Shown: positions 35,484 through 44,409 of the stretch, piece by piece
Layout of the letters: each line of letters starts with the position of its first letter
Position numbering within the stretch: the first letter of the stretch is position 1
Source of the DNA: Nocardiopsis gilva YIM 90087
Lineage (GTDB): Bacteria > Actinomycetota > Actinomycetes > Streptosporangiales > Streptosporangiaceae
NCBI RefSeq assembly: GCF_002263495.1
Contig: NZ_CP022753.1
Coordinates: 2,604,001 to 2,668,000, forward strand
Reading direction: 5' to 3'
Length of the DNA: 64,000 nt
Position numbers and translations under genes: made by a program
Notes under the pieces: model-generated
What the model was told of the DNA's origin: nothing
Database searches by the model: none
The model's input: only the letters and a program-made list of their open reading frames with translations

Positions 35484-36479
35484 CTATCTGGGCCCGGGGA
35501 TCGGCATCCGGGCGACGAGGTCGGAGACAATGTGCTCGGTGGTGCGGCGCTCCATGTGGGCCTCGGGGGAGAGCAGGAGCCGGTGGGCGAGCACCGGCAC
35601 GGCCAGCGCCTGGATGTCGTCGGGGACGACGTAGGCGCGCCCCTCCAGGGCCGCGTAGGCGCGGGCCGCCCGGACGAGGTGCAGGGTGGCCCGCGGCGAG
35701 GCGCCGAGCCGCAGCTCCGGGGCGGTGCGGGTGGCCGCGACCAGGTCGACCGCGTAGCGGCGGATGCCCGGGGCGACGTGGATGGTCTGCACGTGGGCGA
35801 CCATGGCCCGGATCTCGGCGGTGTCGGCCACCGGGGCGAGGCCGTCCAGCGGGGAGAGCGCCCCGTGGGTGTCGATCATGTCCAGCTCGGCCTGCGGGGT
35901 GGGGTAGCCCACCGCGATGCGCGCCATGAAGCGGTCCCGCTGCGCCTCGGGCAGGGGATAGGTACCCTCCATGTCGGTCGGGTTCTGGGTGGCGATGACC
36001 ATGAACGGCCGCTCCAGCGACCGCGTCTCGCCGTCGACGCTGACCTGCATCTCCTCCATGCACTCCAGCAGCGCCGACTGGGTCTTGGGGGAGGCGCGGT
36101 TGATCTCGTCGCCGAGCACGATGTTGGCGAACACCGGCCCCGGGTTGAACTCGAACTCCTGGCGCTCCTGGTGGTAGACGCTGACGCCGGTGATGTCGCT
36201 GGGCAGGAGGTCGGGGGTGAACTGGACGCGCTGCACCGAGCAGTCCACGGCCCGCCCGAGCGCCTTGGCCAGCATCGTCTTGCCGACGCCCGGGATGTCT
36301 TCGATGAGCAGGTGGCCTTCGGCCAGAAGCACGGTCAGGGCCATCCGCACGACCTCGGGCTTGCCCTCGATGACCGTCTCGACCGCCTCGCGGATCCGGT
36401 CGGCGACCACGAGGACCCCACCGGTGTGGGAGGGGCGTCCGTCGAACCCGTTCGTGTCGTATCGCGCGTCGAGCGACAC
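35484..36479 (-). CDS. MoxR-type AAA+ ATPase
   Basis: AAA+ chaperone-like ATPase, 331 residues from GTG 36479. Walker A is IEDIPGVGKTMLAKAL, Walker B IVLGDEINRASPKTQSALLE, sensor 1 FMVIATQNPTDMEGTYPLPEAQ, followed by an arginine-finger region DRFMARIAVGYPTP. MoxR proteins act with DUF58/VWA partners in assembling or activating protein complexes. It is the first gene of the minus-strand operon and is divergent from mraZ, 289 bases apart; the two promoters share that region. Confidence 0.95.
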   Translation of the reverse strand: MSLDARYDTNGFDGRPSHTGGVLVVADRIREAVETVIEGKPEVVRMALTVLLAEGHLLIEDIPGVGKTMLAKALGRAVDCSVQRVQFTPDLLPSDITGVSVYHQERQEFEFNPGPVFANIVLGDEINRASPKTQSALLECMEEMQVSVDGETRSLERPFMVIATQNPTDMEGTYPLPEAQRDRFMARIAVGYPTPQAELDMIDTHGALSPLDGLAPVADTAEIRAMVAHVQTIHVAPGIRRYAVDLVAATRTAPELRLGASPRATLHLVRAARAYAALEGRAYVVPDDIQALAVPVLAHRLLLSPEAHMERRTTEHIVSDLVARMPIPGPR

Positions 36480-36688
36480 CTCTCACCCTCCCCGGTCCCC
36501 ACACTGACGTCCCCCGAGGCTAATGGCAAAGCGGCGGAATGCACAGCAGAACGGATCAGCGGTTCGACGGCCCCCGGGTGTCCGGACGGTGGGACAACCC
36601 ACGGCACGCCGCGCCCGCTCCACTCCCCTCCACCCTCCTGAACTGCGGATTTATCGGGGAAACGCCCGCGTACCGGCGGGTGATTCTG

Positions 36689-36716
36689 TTGACCGTGGGG
36701 GAGAGTGGAGTACAGT
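36689..36716 (+). promoter_or_regulatory. mraZ promoter
   Basis: TTGACC (-35) and TACAGT (-10) with a 16-base spacer fit a principal sigma factor promoter. Transcription would begin near 36723, 45 bases before the mraZ start. The spacer and downstream region carry the GTGG repeats. Confidence 0.6.
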
Positions 36717-36730
36717 GGAGCATCGTGGGG
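36695..36730 (+). promoter_or_regulatory. MraZ boxes: four GTGG(A/G)G repeats at 10-base spacing
   Basis: GTGGGG, GTGGAG, GTGGAG and GTGGGG start at 36695, 36705, 36715 and 36725, one helical turn apart. MraZ of other bacteria binds direct repeats with this phasing in its own promoter. The boxes overlap the -10 and spacer, so binding should block RNA polymerase. Confidence 0.75.
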
Positions 36731-36768
36731 CAGGAGACTGCTCTCACAGGGCTGGGGAGGTGGTGCCG

Positions 36769-37197
36769 GTGTTTCTCGGTAGCCACTCGCCACGCCTCGA
36801 CGAGAAGGGGCGACTGTTCCTTCCGGCGAAGTACCGCGACGAACTGTCGGGGGGACTGGTGATCACGAAGGGCCAGGAGCGCTGCCTCTACGTCTTTCCG
36901 ATGGAGGAGTTCCAGCGCATCACCGAGGCCCTCCGGTCGGCTCCGGTCACCGCCAAGGCGGTTCGCGACTACAGCCGTGTCTTTTTCGCCAGCGCGTCCG
37001 ACGAGATCCCGGACAAACAGGGACGGATCACCATTCCGCCCACGCTCCGGGGCTACGCGAGCTTGGACCGCGACTGTGTCGTCATCGGAGCCAACACGCG
37101 CCTGGAGATCTGGGACGCGCGCGCCTGGGCCGATTACGAGGCCGAACAGGAGCAGGCATTCGCGGATCTGTCGGAGGAGGTGTTGCCGGGGGTGTGA
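36769..37197 (+). CDS. mraZ: Transcriptional regulator MraZ
   Basis: AbrB-like DNA-binding ring protein that controls the dcw cluster. 142 residues from GTG 36769, which follows GGGGAGG by 8 bases; GTG 36763 is too near the site. Two repeated SpoVT/AbrB-type domains are seen: [25 protein letters not shown] and [31 protein letters not shown] (shown in part as [16 protein letters not shown] and [16 protein letters not shown]). Each has the D-x-K/Q-GR motif. It heads the dcw cluster and has its own binding repeats in its promoter. Confidence 0.95.
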   Translation: MFLGSHSPRLDEKGRLFLPAKYRDELSGGLVITKGQERCLYVFPMEEFQRITEALRSAPVTAKAVRDYSRVFFASASDEIPDKQGRITIPPTLRGYASLDRDCVVIGANTRLEIWDARAWADYEAEQEQAFADLSEEVLPGV

Positions 37198-37436
37198 GTG
37201 ACTTGGCGGCGCCGCGGCGACGGCTTCGGCCATCGGCCGCGGCGGAGCGCGAAGCCACCACCGTCAAGTGTCCTGTCCGGATCCAGGGCCTTCAGACGCG
37301 ACCAGGTACCAGCTGACACAGCTTCCCCGGTGCCAGGTGGGCCGACGTCGGGACGCGTCTGGAGGCCGGGCCGGGCGGCCGCGGGTCCGGGGGGAACGAC
37401 CGCGAGCGAATCGAAAACGATAACTAGGGGGGCACT

Positions 37437-38429
37437 GTGCTCATGGGGGACACGGTGGGAGACGCATCGGGAGGCACCGAGGCGGCGCACATTCCGGTCA
37501 TGCTCGACCGGATCGTCGAGCTGCTCTCCCCGGCGCTGACGCGCCCGGGGGCGGTCTTCGTCGACGGGACGCTGGGCCTCGGCGGCCACGCCGAAGCGAT
37601 GCTCACCGCCCACCCCGAGCTGCGGCTGGTCGGTATCGACCGCGACACCACCGCACTGCAGCGCAGCCGCCGGCGCCTCGCCCCGTTCGCCGACCGCGTC
37701 GACTTCGCCCACGCGGAGTACGACGACATCCCCCGCGTCCTCGACGACCTCGGCATCACCGACGTCCAGGCCATCCTGCTGGACCTGGGCGTGTCCTCGC
37801 CCCAGCTGGACGAGGCCGAGCGCGGCTTCGCCTACTCCTACGAGGCGTCGCTCGACATGCGGATGGACCGCACCCAGGACCTCACCGCCGCCGACGTCGT
37901 CAACACCTACTCCGCCGCCGAGCTCACCCGCATCCTGCGCGACTACGGCGAGGAGCGCTTCGCCGCGCGTATCGCCCAGACGATCGTGCGCGAGCGCGCC
38001 AAGCAGCGCATCGACTCCACCCGCCTGCTGGCCGACCTCGTGCGCGAGGCCATTCCCGCCGCCACCCGGCGCACCGGCGGCAACCCCGCCAAGCGCACCT
38101 TCCAGGCGCTGCGCATCGAGGTCAACGCCGAGCTGACCATCCTGGAGCGCACGCTGCCGGCCGCCATCGGCCGGCTGGCCATCGGCGGGCGCATCGCCGT
38201 GCTGTCGTACCACTCCCTGGAAGACCGCCTCACCAAGCGCGCCCTGACCGCGCTCGCCACCGACACCACCCCGCCCGACCTGCCCGTTCCCCTCCCCGAA
38301 GCCCAGCCCGAACTGCGGCTCCTCACCCGAGGGTCCGAACAGCCCTCCGACCAGGAGAACGAACGCAACCCCCGTGCGGCATCGGCCCGGCTCCGGGCCG
38401 CCGAACGGGTCAGAGCACCACGGAACTGA
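37437..38429 (+). CDS. rsmH: 16S rRNA m4C1402 methyltransferase RsmH
   Basis: N4-methylates C1402 of 16S rRNA; also called MraW. 330 residues from GTG 37437 (ATG 37443 possible). Motifs: AAHIPVMLDRIVELL, the SAM loop FVDGTLGLGGHAEAML, GIDRDTTALQRS, ILLDLGVSSPQLDEAERGF, and GGRIAVLSYHSLEDRLTKR near the C-terminus. A long 239-base gap separates it from mraZ; I see no gene in it and no clear promoter. The purine run AGGGGGG precedes the start. Confidence 0.95.
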   Translation: MLMGDTVGDASGGTEAAHIPVMLDRIVELLSPALTRPGAVFVDGTLGLGGHAEAMLTAHPELRLVGIDRDTTALQRSRRRLAPFADRVDFAHAEYDDIPRVLDDLGITDVQAILLDLGVSSPQLDEAERGFAYSYEASLDMRMDRTQDLTAADVVNTYSAAELTRILRDYGEERFAARIAQTIVRERAKQRIDSTRLLADLVREAIPAATRRTGGNPAKRTFQALRIEVNAELTILERTLPAAIGRLAIGGRIAVLSYHSLEDRLTKRALTALATDTTPPDLPVPLPEAQPELRLLTRGSEQPSDQENERNPRAASARLRAAERVRAPRN

Positions 38430-38450
38430 TCGGGGAGGCGGACCACTCTC

Positions 38451-38923
38451 ATGAGCACCACGACCGAGCGACGGCCGCGGGCCAAGCGCGCTCCCGCCCG
38501 GCCACCGGCACCCCGATCGCAGGCGCGCGCCCGAACGCACCCGCGGCTCCGGCACCACGCGCACCGCGCCGTCCGGCCCGCCGCCAAACGCGCCCCGCGC
38601 CCCGGCGCCAGCCGGTCCCGCGCGCGCCGCGCATGCCCTTCGTGCTGCTCGTGCTCGGACTGCTCGGCGGCGCGATGATCAGCCTGCTCGCACTGCGCAC
38701 CGTGTTGATCGAGGACGCCTTCGCCATCACCCGCCTGGAGCAGGACTACCGCAACCTCTCCCACCAGCAGGAGGCCCTGCAGGAACAGGTCGTCGCGCTG
38801 GAGGCCCCCGACCGCATCGCATCGGAGGCCGAGGCAATGGGTATGGAGCCCGGCGACGCGCCGCTGTTCATCGATCTGCGTACGGGGACGATCGACGGCG
38901 ATCCCGAAGCGGGTACACCGTGA
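38451..38923 (+). CDS. ftsL: Cell division protein FtsL (bitopic), probable one-base frame break
   Basis: Short divisome protein with one membrane helix (MPFVLLVLGLLGGAMISLL) and an extracytoplasmic coiled coil (ITRLEQDYRNLSHQQEALQEQVVAL); it would bridge FtsQ/DivIC with FtsW/FtsI. The membrane part reads in the frame of 38633, but that ATG has no ribosome site. ATG 38451 has GGGGAGG 12 bases upstream and opens a basic lead MSTTTERRPRAKRAPARPP in a different frame, stopping at 38678. Actinobacterial FtsL proteins usually have such a basic N-terminus before the helix. One missing G/C base between about 38500 and 38632 would join them. Read as it stands, only the 96-residue piece 38633-38923 is open. 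Confidence 0.75.
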
Positions 38924-38975
38924 CCGGGCGACGCGCGGGCGCCGGGAGGAGAAGACCGACCGCTAGGAGCCACGG

Positions 38976-40952
38976 TTGAGTCCATCGCGTGACGGGCGGT
39001 CCCGCGATCCCCGCCGCCCCTCTCCGTCGGGGAGGCCCGGCCGTGGTCCCGCCCCCAAGGACGGTCGGCAGGCGCGCCCCCGCTCCTCCGGCACCGGGCA
39101 GCCTCCGCGGCGCCCGAGCCGCCAGGCCCCGCCCCGCCCCCGCCCGACCCGAACCAGCGCCTCCGCAGGGCCTCGAAGAGGGGGCGGCCCCACCGGCCCC
39201 GGCGCACCCCCGCGCCGCCGGTTCCGCCTCGTCAACCCGCGGCGGCGGATCAAGGTGTCGCTGGTCATGATGGTCGGCATCATGCTGGTGTTCGCCGGAC
39301 GGCTGGTCCAGATCCAGGGCATCGACGCCGACGGGTATGCCGCGGCCGCCGCCGAGCAGCGGCGCACCACCATCGACATCCCGACCACGCGTGGCGCCAT
39401 CACCGACATCAACGGCAAGTCCTTCGCGATGTCGGTGGAGTCCCGCCTCGTCTTCGTCGACCCCACCGAGATCCGCGACGACGAGCGCGACAAGCTCATC
39501 CGCGAGCTCTCCGAGCGCTTCGGCCTGGACACCGACCGGGTCGCCGCCAAGGTCAACGCCACACCCAGCCGCTACCAGGTGATCAAGAAGAACGTCGCGC
39601 CCAAGGAGTGGAAGGACCTGGCCGAGCGCGGCTTCCAGGGCCTGGGTGCCCTGGTCGACTACAAGCGCGTCTACCCCGACGAGACCGGTGCCGCCGATGT
39701 GATCGGCTTCACCAACGCCGCGGGCCAGGGAGCTGAGGGCCTGGAAGCCGTGCTGGACACCACGCTCGCCGGCGAGGCCGGCAAGCAGCAGGTCGACATC
39801 TCCGCCTCCGGCACCCAGATCCCCATGGGGGGCGGCCTGGCCAAGGACCCCGTTCCCGGCAAGGACGCGCGGCTCACCCTCGACCAGGACGTCCAGTGGC
39901 ACGCCGAGCAGGCCCTGGCCGCGCGCTCCGACGAGCTGGACGCCGGCGGCGGCAGCGTGATCGTGATGCGCCCCAACGGGGAGATCGTGGCGATGGCCGA
40001 CTACCCCACCTACTCCCCGAGGGACATCAACTCCTCGACCGCCGAGGAGCGGCTGAACGGCGCCGTGGCCGAGGCGTTCGAGCCCGGCAGCACCAACAAG
40101 GTCATCACCGTGGCCGGGGCGCTGGAGGAGGGGCTCACCACGCCCGACACGGTCTACACCGTGCCCTACTCCATCCAGCGCTACGACCGCACCTTCAAGG
40201 ACGACCACTTCCACGACACCGAGCGGATGACGCTCAGCGGAATCCTCGCCAAGTCCAGCAACGTCGGCACCATCCAGGTGGGCGAGCAGCTGGGCAAGCA
40301 GAGGATGTACGACTACCTCCGCAAGTTCGGGTTCGGCCAGCCCACCGGGCTGGACCTGCCCGGCGAGAACGCCGGCATCCTCACCGACCCCAAGGACTGG
40401 TGGGGGACCCAGCTGCCGTCGATCTCGTTCGGCCAGGGCCTGTCGGTCAACGCCATGCAGATGGCGAGCGTGTACGCCACCGTCGCCAACGACGGCGTGC
40501 GCGTCGAGCCGCACCTGCTCGCCGGGACCGTGGACAAGAAGGGCGAGTTCACCCCGGCCCCCGAGCACAAGAAGGAGCGCATCGTCAGCAAGGCCACGGC
40601 CGATGAGCTCAAGCTCATGCTGGAGGCGGTCACCACCGACGAGGGCACCGCGGCCACGGCCCAGGTCCCCGGCTACCGGGTGGCCGGGAAGACGGGCACC
40701 GCCAACCGGGTCGACCCGGAGACCGGCACCTACAAGGGCGGCGGCCACACCTCCTCGTTCGTCGGCTTCGCCCCCGCCGACGACCCGCAGCTCATCGTCC
40801 AGGTGGTGCTGCACAACCCCAAGAAGGAGTACTACGCCGGAAAGGCCGCCGCACCGGTCTTCACCGACGTCATGTCCTTCGCGCTGAAGTCCCTCAAGAT
40901 CGAGCCGACCGGCACCGAAGCGCCCAACATCCGGCTCATGGAGGACGAGTAA
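38976..40952 (+). CDS. ftsI: Septal peptidoglycan transpeptidase FtsI (PBP3-type)
   Basis: Class B penicillin-binding protein that crosslinks septal peptidoglycan with FtsW. 658 residues from TTG 38976 (AGGAG 7 bases upstream). A basic, Pro/Arg-rich cytoplasmic tail of about 90 residues precedes one membrane helix (VSLVMMVGIMLVFAGRLV). The pedestal has RRTTIDIPTTRGAITDING. The transpeptidase motifs are all present: Ser372 in EPGSTNK, SSN at 427-429, and KTGT starting at Lys572. The polar stretch FKDDHFHDTERM is typical of the active-site rim. It follows ftsL by 52 bases. Confidence 0.95.
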   Translation: MSPSRDGRSRDPRRPSPSGRPGRGPAPKDGRQARPRSSGTGQPPRRPSRQAPPRPRPTRTSASAGPRRGGGPTGPGAPPRRRFRLVNPRRRIKVSLVMMVGIMLVFAGRLVQIQGIDADGYAAAAAEQRRTTIDIPTTRGAITDINGKSFAMSVESRLVFVDPTEIRDDERDKLIRELSERFGLDTDRVAAKVNATPSRYQVIKKNVAPKEWKDLAERGFQGLGALVDYKRVYPDETGAADVIGFTNAAGQGAEGLEAVLDTTLAGEAGKQQVDISASGTQIPMGGGLAKDPVPGKDARLTLDQDVQWHAEQALAARSDELDAGGGSVIVMRPNGEIVAMADYPTYSPRDINSSTAEERLNGAVAEAFEPGSTNKVITVAGALEEGLTTPDTVYTVPYSIQRYDRTFKDDHFHDTERMTLSGILAKSSNVGTIQVGEQLGKQRMYDYLRKFGFGQPTGLDLPGENAGILTDPKDWWGTQLPSISFGQGLSVNAMQMASVYATVANDGVRVEPHLLAGTVDKKGEFTPAPEHKKERIVSKATADELKLMLEAVTTDEGTAATAQVPGYRVAGKTGTANRVDPETGTYKGGGHTSSFVGFAPADDPQLIVQVVLHNPKKEYYAGKAAAPVFTDVMSFALKSLKIEPTGTEAPNIRLMEDE

Positions 40953-40965
40953 CCCCTCGCGCGGG

Positions 40966-40992
40966 GGCGGCGGCTCGGGTCCCGCCGCCGCC
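40966..40992 (+). terminator. G/C hairpin after ftsI
   Basis: 9-bp stem (40966-40974 with 40984-40992) starting 13 bases after the ftsI stop, without a T run. It may partly separate ftsI from murE, which has promoter-like sequence of its own. Confidence 0.4.
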
Positions 40993-41052
40993 ACGCCGCG
41001 CGGCGCCGCCCGCCCACGGGCCCGGCGTGTGCCATTCTCGGATTATCCCCCT

Positions 41053-41073
41053 TGTGATCACAGCCGATAACCT
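41053..41073 (+). promoter_or_regulatory. Putative murE promoter with TGTGATCACA palindrome
   Basis: The 10-bp perfect palindrome TGTGATCACA (41053-41062) lies just before TAACCT (41068-41073), a -10-like hexamer ending 6 bases before GTG 41080. The spacing suggests a leaderless murE transcript with a possible operator over the promoter. Confidence 0.35.
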
Positions 41074-41079
41074 CACGAC

Positions 41080-42750
41080 GTGCCACCGGTAATGCGACCT
41101 GAACGAAACCATCTCCGCCCGCTGTCCGACCTCGTCCGCCTGCTGGGGCCGGACGCGCTCGCCAGTCCCCCCGGCCCTGCGCCGTCTGATGTGACCGAGA
41201 CGACGGTCACCGGGATCACCCACGACTCGCGCAGCGTGCGACCCGGCGACGTCTACGCCGCGCTGCCCGGCCTGAGCCGGCACGGGGCGGACTTCGCCGC
41301 GCAGGCCGCGGCGTCCGGCGCGGTGGCGATCCTCACCGATCCCTCCGGTGTGGAGCGCGCCGCGCAGACCGGGCTGCCCGTCCTGTCCGTCGCCGACCCG
41401 CGCGCCCGCCTCGGCGAGGTGGCGTCCTGGGTGTACGGGAACGCCGCCGAGGAGCTGCTGCTGATCGGAACCACCGGCACCAGCGGGAAGACCACCGTCA
41501 CCTACCTGGTCGAGTCCGGGCTGCGCAGCGCCGGGCGCCACACGGGCCTCGTCGGCACCGTCGAGATGCGCGTCGGAGACGAGCGCGTCGACTCCTCACT
41601 GACCACCCCCGAGGCCACCGACCTGCACGGCCTGTTCGCCGTCATGCGCGAGAACGGCGTATCCGCCGCCGCGATGGAGGTCTCCAGCCACGCCCTGGCC
41701 ATGGGCCGCGTCGGCGGCACCGACTACGACGTCGCCGTCTTCACCAACCTCTCCCAGGACCACCTGGACTTCCACGCCGACCTGCGCGACTACTTCGACA
41801 CCAAGGCCCGGCTGTTCACGCCGGAGTACTGCAAGGTGGCCGTGGTCAACCGCGACGACAAGTTCGGCCGGGCGCTCGTCGACATGGTGAACGCGCGCGG
41901 CGCCATCCCGGTCACCACGTTCTCCTCCGCGGGCGACCCCGAGGCCGACTGGCGCGCGGTCGACGTGCGGCTCTCCTCCGGCGGTAGCACCTTCCGGCTC
42001 GTCGGACCCGGCGGGATGGAGGCCGACGCCTCGGTCCGCCTGCCCGGCCCGTTCAACGTCTCCAACGCCATGGCCGCCATCGTCGGCCTCATCGAGGCCG
42101 GGATCCCGATGCACACCGCGGTCGAGGGCGTCGCCGCCGCGGGGGGCGTGCCCGGGCGCATGGAACCCGTCGACGAGGGGCAGGACTTCACCGCGCTGGT
42201 CGACTACTCCCACAAGCCCGGAGCCATCGAGGCCGTGCTCGGCTCGCTGCGCGACATCACCGAGGGCCGCCTCACCATGGTCGTGGGGTGCGGGGGCGAC
42301 CGCGACCGCGCCAAACGCCCCCTCATGGGGGAGGCCGCCGCCCGGCTCGCCGACGCCGTCATCTTCACCGACGACAACCCGCGCAGTGAAGATCCCATCA
42401 CGATTGTGCAGAGCATGCTGGAGGGCGTCGTCAAGGTCCCCGAGGACCAGCGCGCCCGGATCACGGTCGAACCCGACCGCGCCTCCGCCATTGAGACGGC
42501 GGTCCGGCGCGCGGCACCGGGCGATGTCATCGTCATCGCGGGCAAGGGCCACGAGCGCGGCCAGTACGTCGCAGGTCAGGTGCTGCCCTTCGACGACCGG
42601 GAGGTGCTCCGCGACGCCCTGCGCCGCCGGGGCGCGGCTGAGCGCCCATCGCGCCGAGCCGACGCACCGTGCCGTTGGGCGGGGCGCTCAGCCGCGCCCA
42701 CGCGCCCCTCTCCGTACACGACGGGACGGTGCGCGACGGACCCCGCATGA
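41080..42750 (+). CDS. murE: UDP-MurNAc-L-Ala-D-Glu:meso-DAP ligase MurE
   Basis: Adds the third stem-peptide residue. GTG 41080 (ATG 41092 also possible); 556 residues as read. N-terminal substrate domain with TGITHDSRSVRPGDVYAALPG; ATP loop GTTGTSGKTTVTYLVESG; central SSHALAMGRVGG and TNLSQDHLDFH; C-terminal domain with TDDNPRSEDP, where DNPR marks the meso-diaminopimelate type. The last 40 or so residues (after EVLRDALRRRG) are Arg/Ser/Pro-rich and unlike the family. One extra G at 42629-42632 would give a stop at 42639-42641, the usual length, so the tail may be false. A 17-bp inverted repeat covers that point. Confidence 0.93.
   Translation: MPPVMRPERNHLRPLSDLVRLLGPDALASPPGPAPSDVTETTVTGITHDSRSVRPGDVYAALPGLSRHGADFAAQAAASGAVAILTDPSGVERAAQTGLPVLSVADPRARLGEVASWVYGNAAEELLLIGTTGTSGKTTVTYLVESGLRSAGRHTGLVGTVEMRVGDERVDSSLTTPEATDLHGLFAVMRENGVSAAAMEVSSHALAMGRVGGTDYDVAVFTNLSQDHLDFHADLRDYFDTKARLFTPEYCKVAVVNRDDKFGRALVDMVNARGAIPVTTFSSAGDPEADWRAVDVRLSSGGSTFRLVGPGGMEADASVRLPGPFNVSNAMAAIVGLIEAGIPMHTAVEGVAAAGGVPGRMEPVDEGQDFTALVDYSHKPGAIEAVLGSLRDITEGRLTMVVGCGGDRDRAKRPLMGEAAARLADAVIFTDDNPRSEDPITIVQSMLEGVVKVPEDQRARITVEPDRASAIETAVRRAAPGDVIVIAGKGHERGQYVAGQVLPFDDREVLRDALRRRGAAERPSRRADAPCRWAGRSAAPTRPSPYTTGRCATDPA
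42630..42699 (+). repeat. 17-bp inverted repeat across the probable murE end
   Basis: 42630-42646 pairs perfectly with 42683-42699 (GGGCGCGGCTGAGCGCC and its complement), leaving a 36-base loop. It covers a TGA in another frame. The size suggests a transcription or mRNA-processing hairpin at the end of murE. The rest of the interval to murF (to 42993) holds no gene. Confidence 0.6.
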
Positions 42751-42993
42751 CGGGCGATACGGTCGTGAGGGCGAAGACATGGACAGGTGATCACGGATCG
42801 GTCGTGATCCGGCCTGGGCGCAACCCCCGCGGCCCAACATGTTCTAAGGTTAGGTCCGGCAATCGCAGCCCGGCTCCGTGGCGTGCTGACGCCGCTCCCA
42901 AGTGGACGAGTACCGCGCTTCCCCGCATTCGCGCCGTCTGCCTGCCGGAGCGCCCCAGGCGCGGAGGACCGGGCCCCGACATGAGGAGTGGTT

Positions 42994-44409
42994 TTGATCG
43001 CGCTGACGCTCGATCGGATCGCTGAGATCACCCAATCCCGGTTAAGCGGATCGGCGCGCGCAGCGGAGATCGTCAACGGCCCGGTCGTGATCGACTCGCG
43101 GCAGGCCCGGCCGGGCTCGCTGTTCGTCGCGTTCACCGGCGAACACGTCGACGGCCACGACTTCGCCGGCGCCGCCGTCGAGGCGGGCGCGGTGGCGGTC
43201 CTGGCGTCCCGCCCGGTGGATGTCCCGCACCTGCTGGTCGACGGCGGTGACGAGGGCGTCCAGGCCGCCTTGGGGCGGCTGGCACGGGGCGTCGCCGACG
43301 AGCTGCCCGGGACCGACGTCATCGGTGTCACGGGCTCGTCCGGCAAGACCACGACCAAGGACCTGCTCGCCCAGGTGCTGGAGCACCACGGGGCCACGGT
43401 CGCGACGCAGGGCTCGTTCAACAATGAGATCGGCCACCCCCTGACCGTGCTGCGCGCCGACGCCGCGACCCGGTTCATGGTCCTGGAGGTCGGGGCGCGC
43501 GGCACCGGGCACATCTCCTACCTGTGCTCCCTGGCGCCGCCCCGCATCGGCGTGGTGCTCAACGTGGGCAGCGCCCACGTCGGCGAGTTCGGCAGCAGAG
43601 AGGCCATCGCCCGGGCCAAGGGCGAGCTGGTCGAAGCGCTTCCCACCGCGGCCGACGGCGGGGTCGCCGTGCTCAACGCCGACGACGACGCGGTGATCGG
43701 GATGGCGTCGCGCACCAAGGCGCGCGTGGTCTCCTACGGCACCGGCGCCGACGCCGACGTGCGCGCCACGGGCGTCGAGCTCGACGGCTCCGGGCGGGCG
43801 GCCTTTACCCTGGAGATCGGTGGCCGCGGCGCGCGGGTGCGCCTCGCGCTCGTCGGCACGCACCAGGTGCACAACGCGCTGGCCGTCGCCGCCGTCGCGG
43901 CGGAGGCCGGCATGGACATCGACGCCATCGCCGCCGCGCTGGGCCAGGCCGGCCCGGTCAGCCGGTGGCGGATGGAGATCGACGAGCTGGACGACGGCAT
44001 CACGGTCGTCAACGACGCCTACAACGCCAACCCTGAGTCCATGTCGGCCGCGCTGCGGACGCTCCGGACGCTCGGGGAGCACCGGCGGTCCCTCGCCGTG
44101 CTGGGGCAGATGGCCGAACTCGGCGAGGAACGGCACCGCGCCGAGCACGAGGCCATCGGCCGACGCGCGGCCGAGACCGGGGTCGCCGGGCTTGTCATCG
44201 TCGGAAGTGAGGCCGCGCCCATCGCCGATGGAGCGCGGAGCGTGCCAGGGTGGCGGGGGGAGATCGTGCAGGTCCCCGATGCCCCGGCCGCGGCCGCGGC
44301 GCTGCGTGAGCGCCTGCGGGCAAGAGACGTCGTCATGCTGAAGGGATCGCGCGTGGCCGGGCTGGAACGGGTCGCCGAACTGCTCAAGTCCGGGGAGGAC
44401 GCCAAGTGA
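42994..44409 (+). CDS. murF: UDP-MurNAc-tripeptide:D-Ala-D-Ala ligase MurF
   Basis: Completes the UDP-MurNAc-pentapeptide. 471 residues; TTG 42994 is 5 bases behind GAGGAG (GTG 42988 overlaps that site). Motifs: VIDSRQARPGSLFVAFTGEHVDGHDF (seen as DSRQARPGSLFVAF), ATP loop GVTGSSGKTTTKDLLAQVL, FNNEIGHPLTVL, LEVGARGTGHISYLC, and the C-terminal VVNDAYNANPESM. Its GTGA stop overlap couples it to mraY. Confidence 0.95.
   Translation: MIALTLDRIAEITQSRLSGSARAAEIVNGPVVIDSRQARPGSLFVAFTGEHVDGHDFAGAAVEAGAVAVLASRPVDVPHLLVDGGDEGVQAALGRLARGVADELPGTDVIGVTGSSGKTTTKDLLAQVLEHHGATVATQGSFNNEIGHPLTVLRADAATRFMVLEVGARGTGHISYLCSLAPPRIGVVLNVGSAHVGEFGSREAIARAKGELVEALPTAADGGVAVLNADDDAVIGMASRTKARVVSYGTGADADVRATGVELDGSGRAAFTLEIGGRGARVRLALVGTHQVHNALAVAAVAAEAGMDIDAIAAALGQAGPVSRWRMEIDELDDGITVVNDAYNANPESMSAALRTLRTLGEHRRSLAVLGQMAELGEERHRAEHEAIGRRAAETGVAGLVIVGSEAAPIADGARSVPGWRGEIVQVPDAPAAAAALRERLRARDVVMLKGSRVAGLERVAELLKSGEDAK

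Noticed and set aside
42781-42815. GATCACG/CGTGATC inverted repeat before murF as an operator
   Set aside because: Seven-bp arms with a 7-base spacer in G/C-rich DNA, and no promoter placed next to it; too weak to list.
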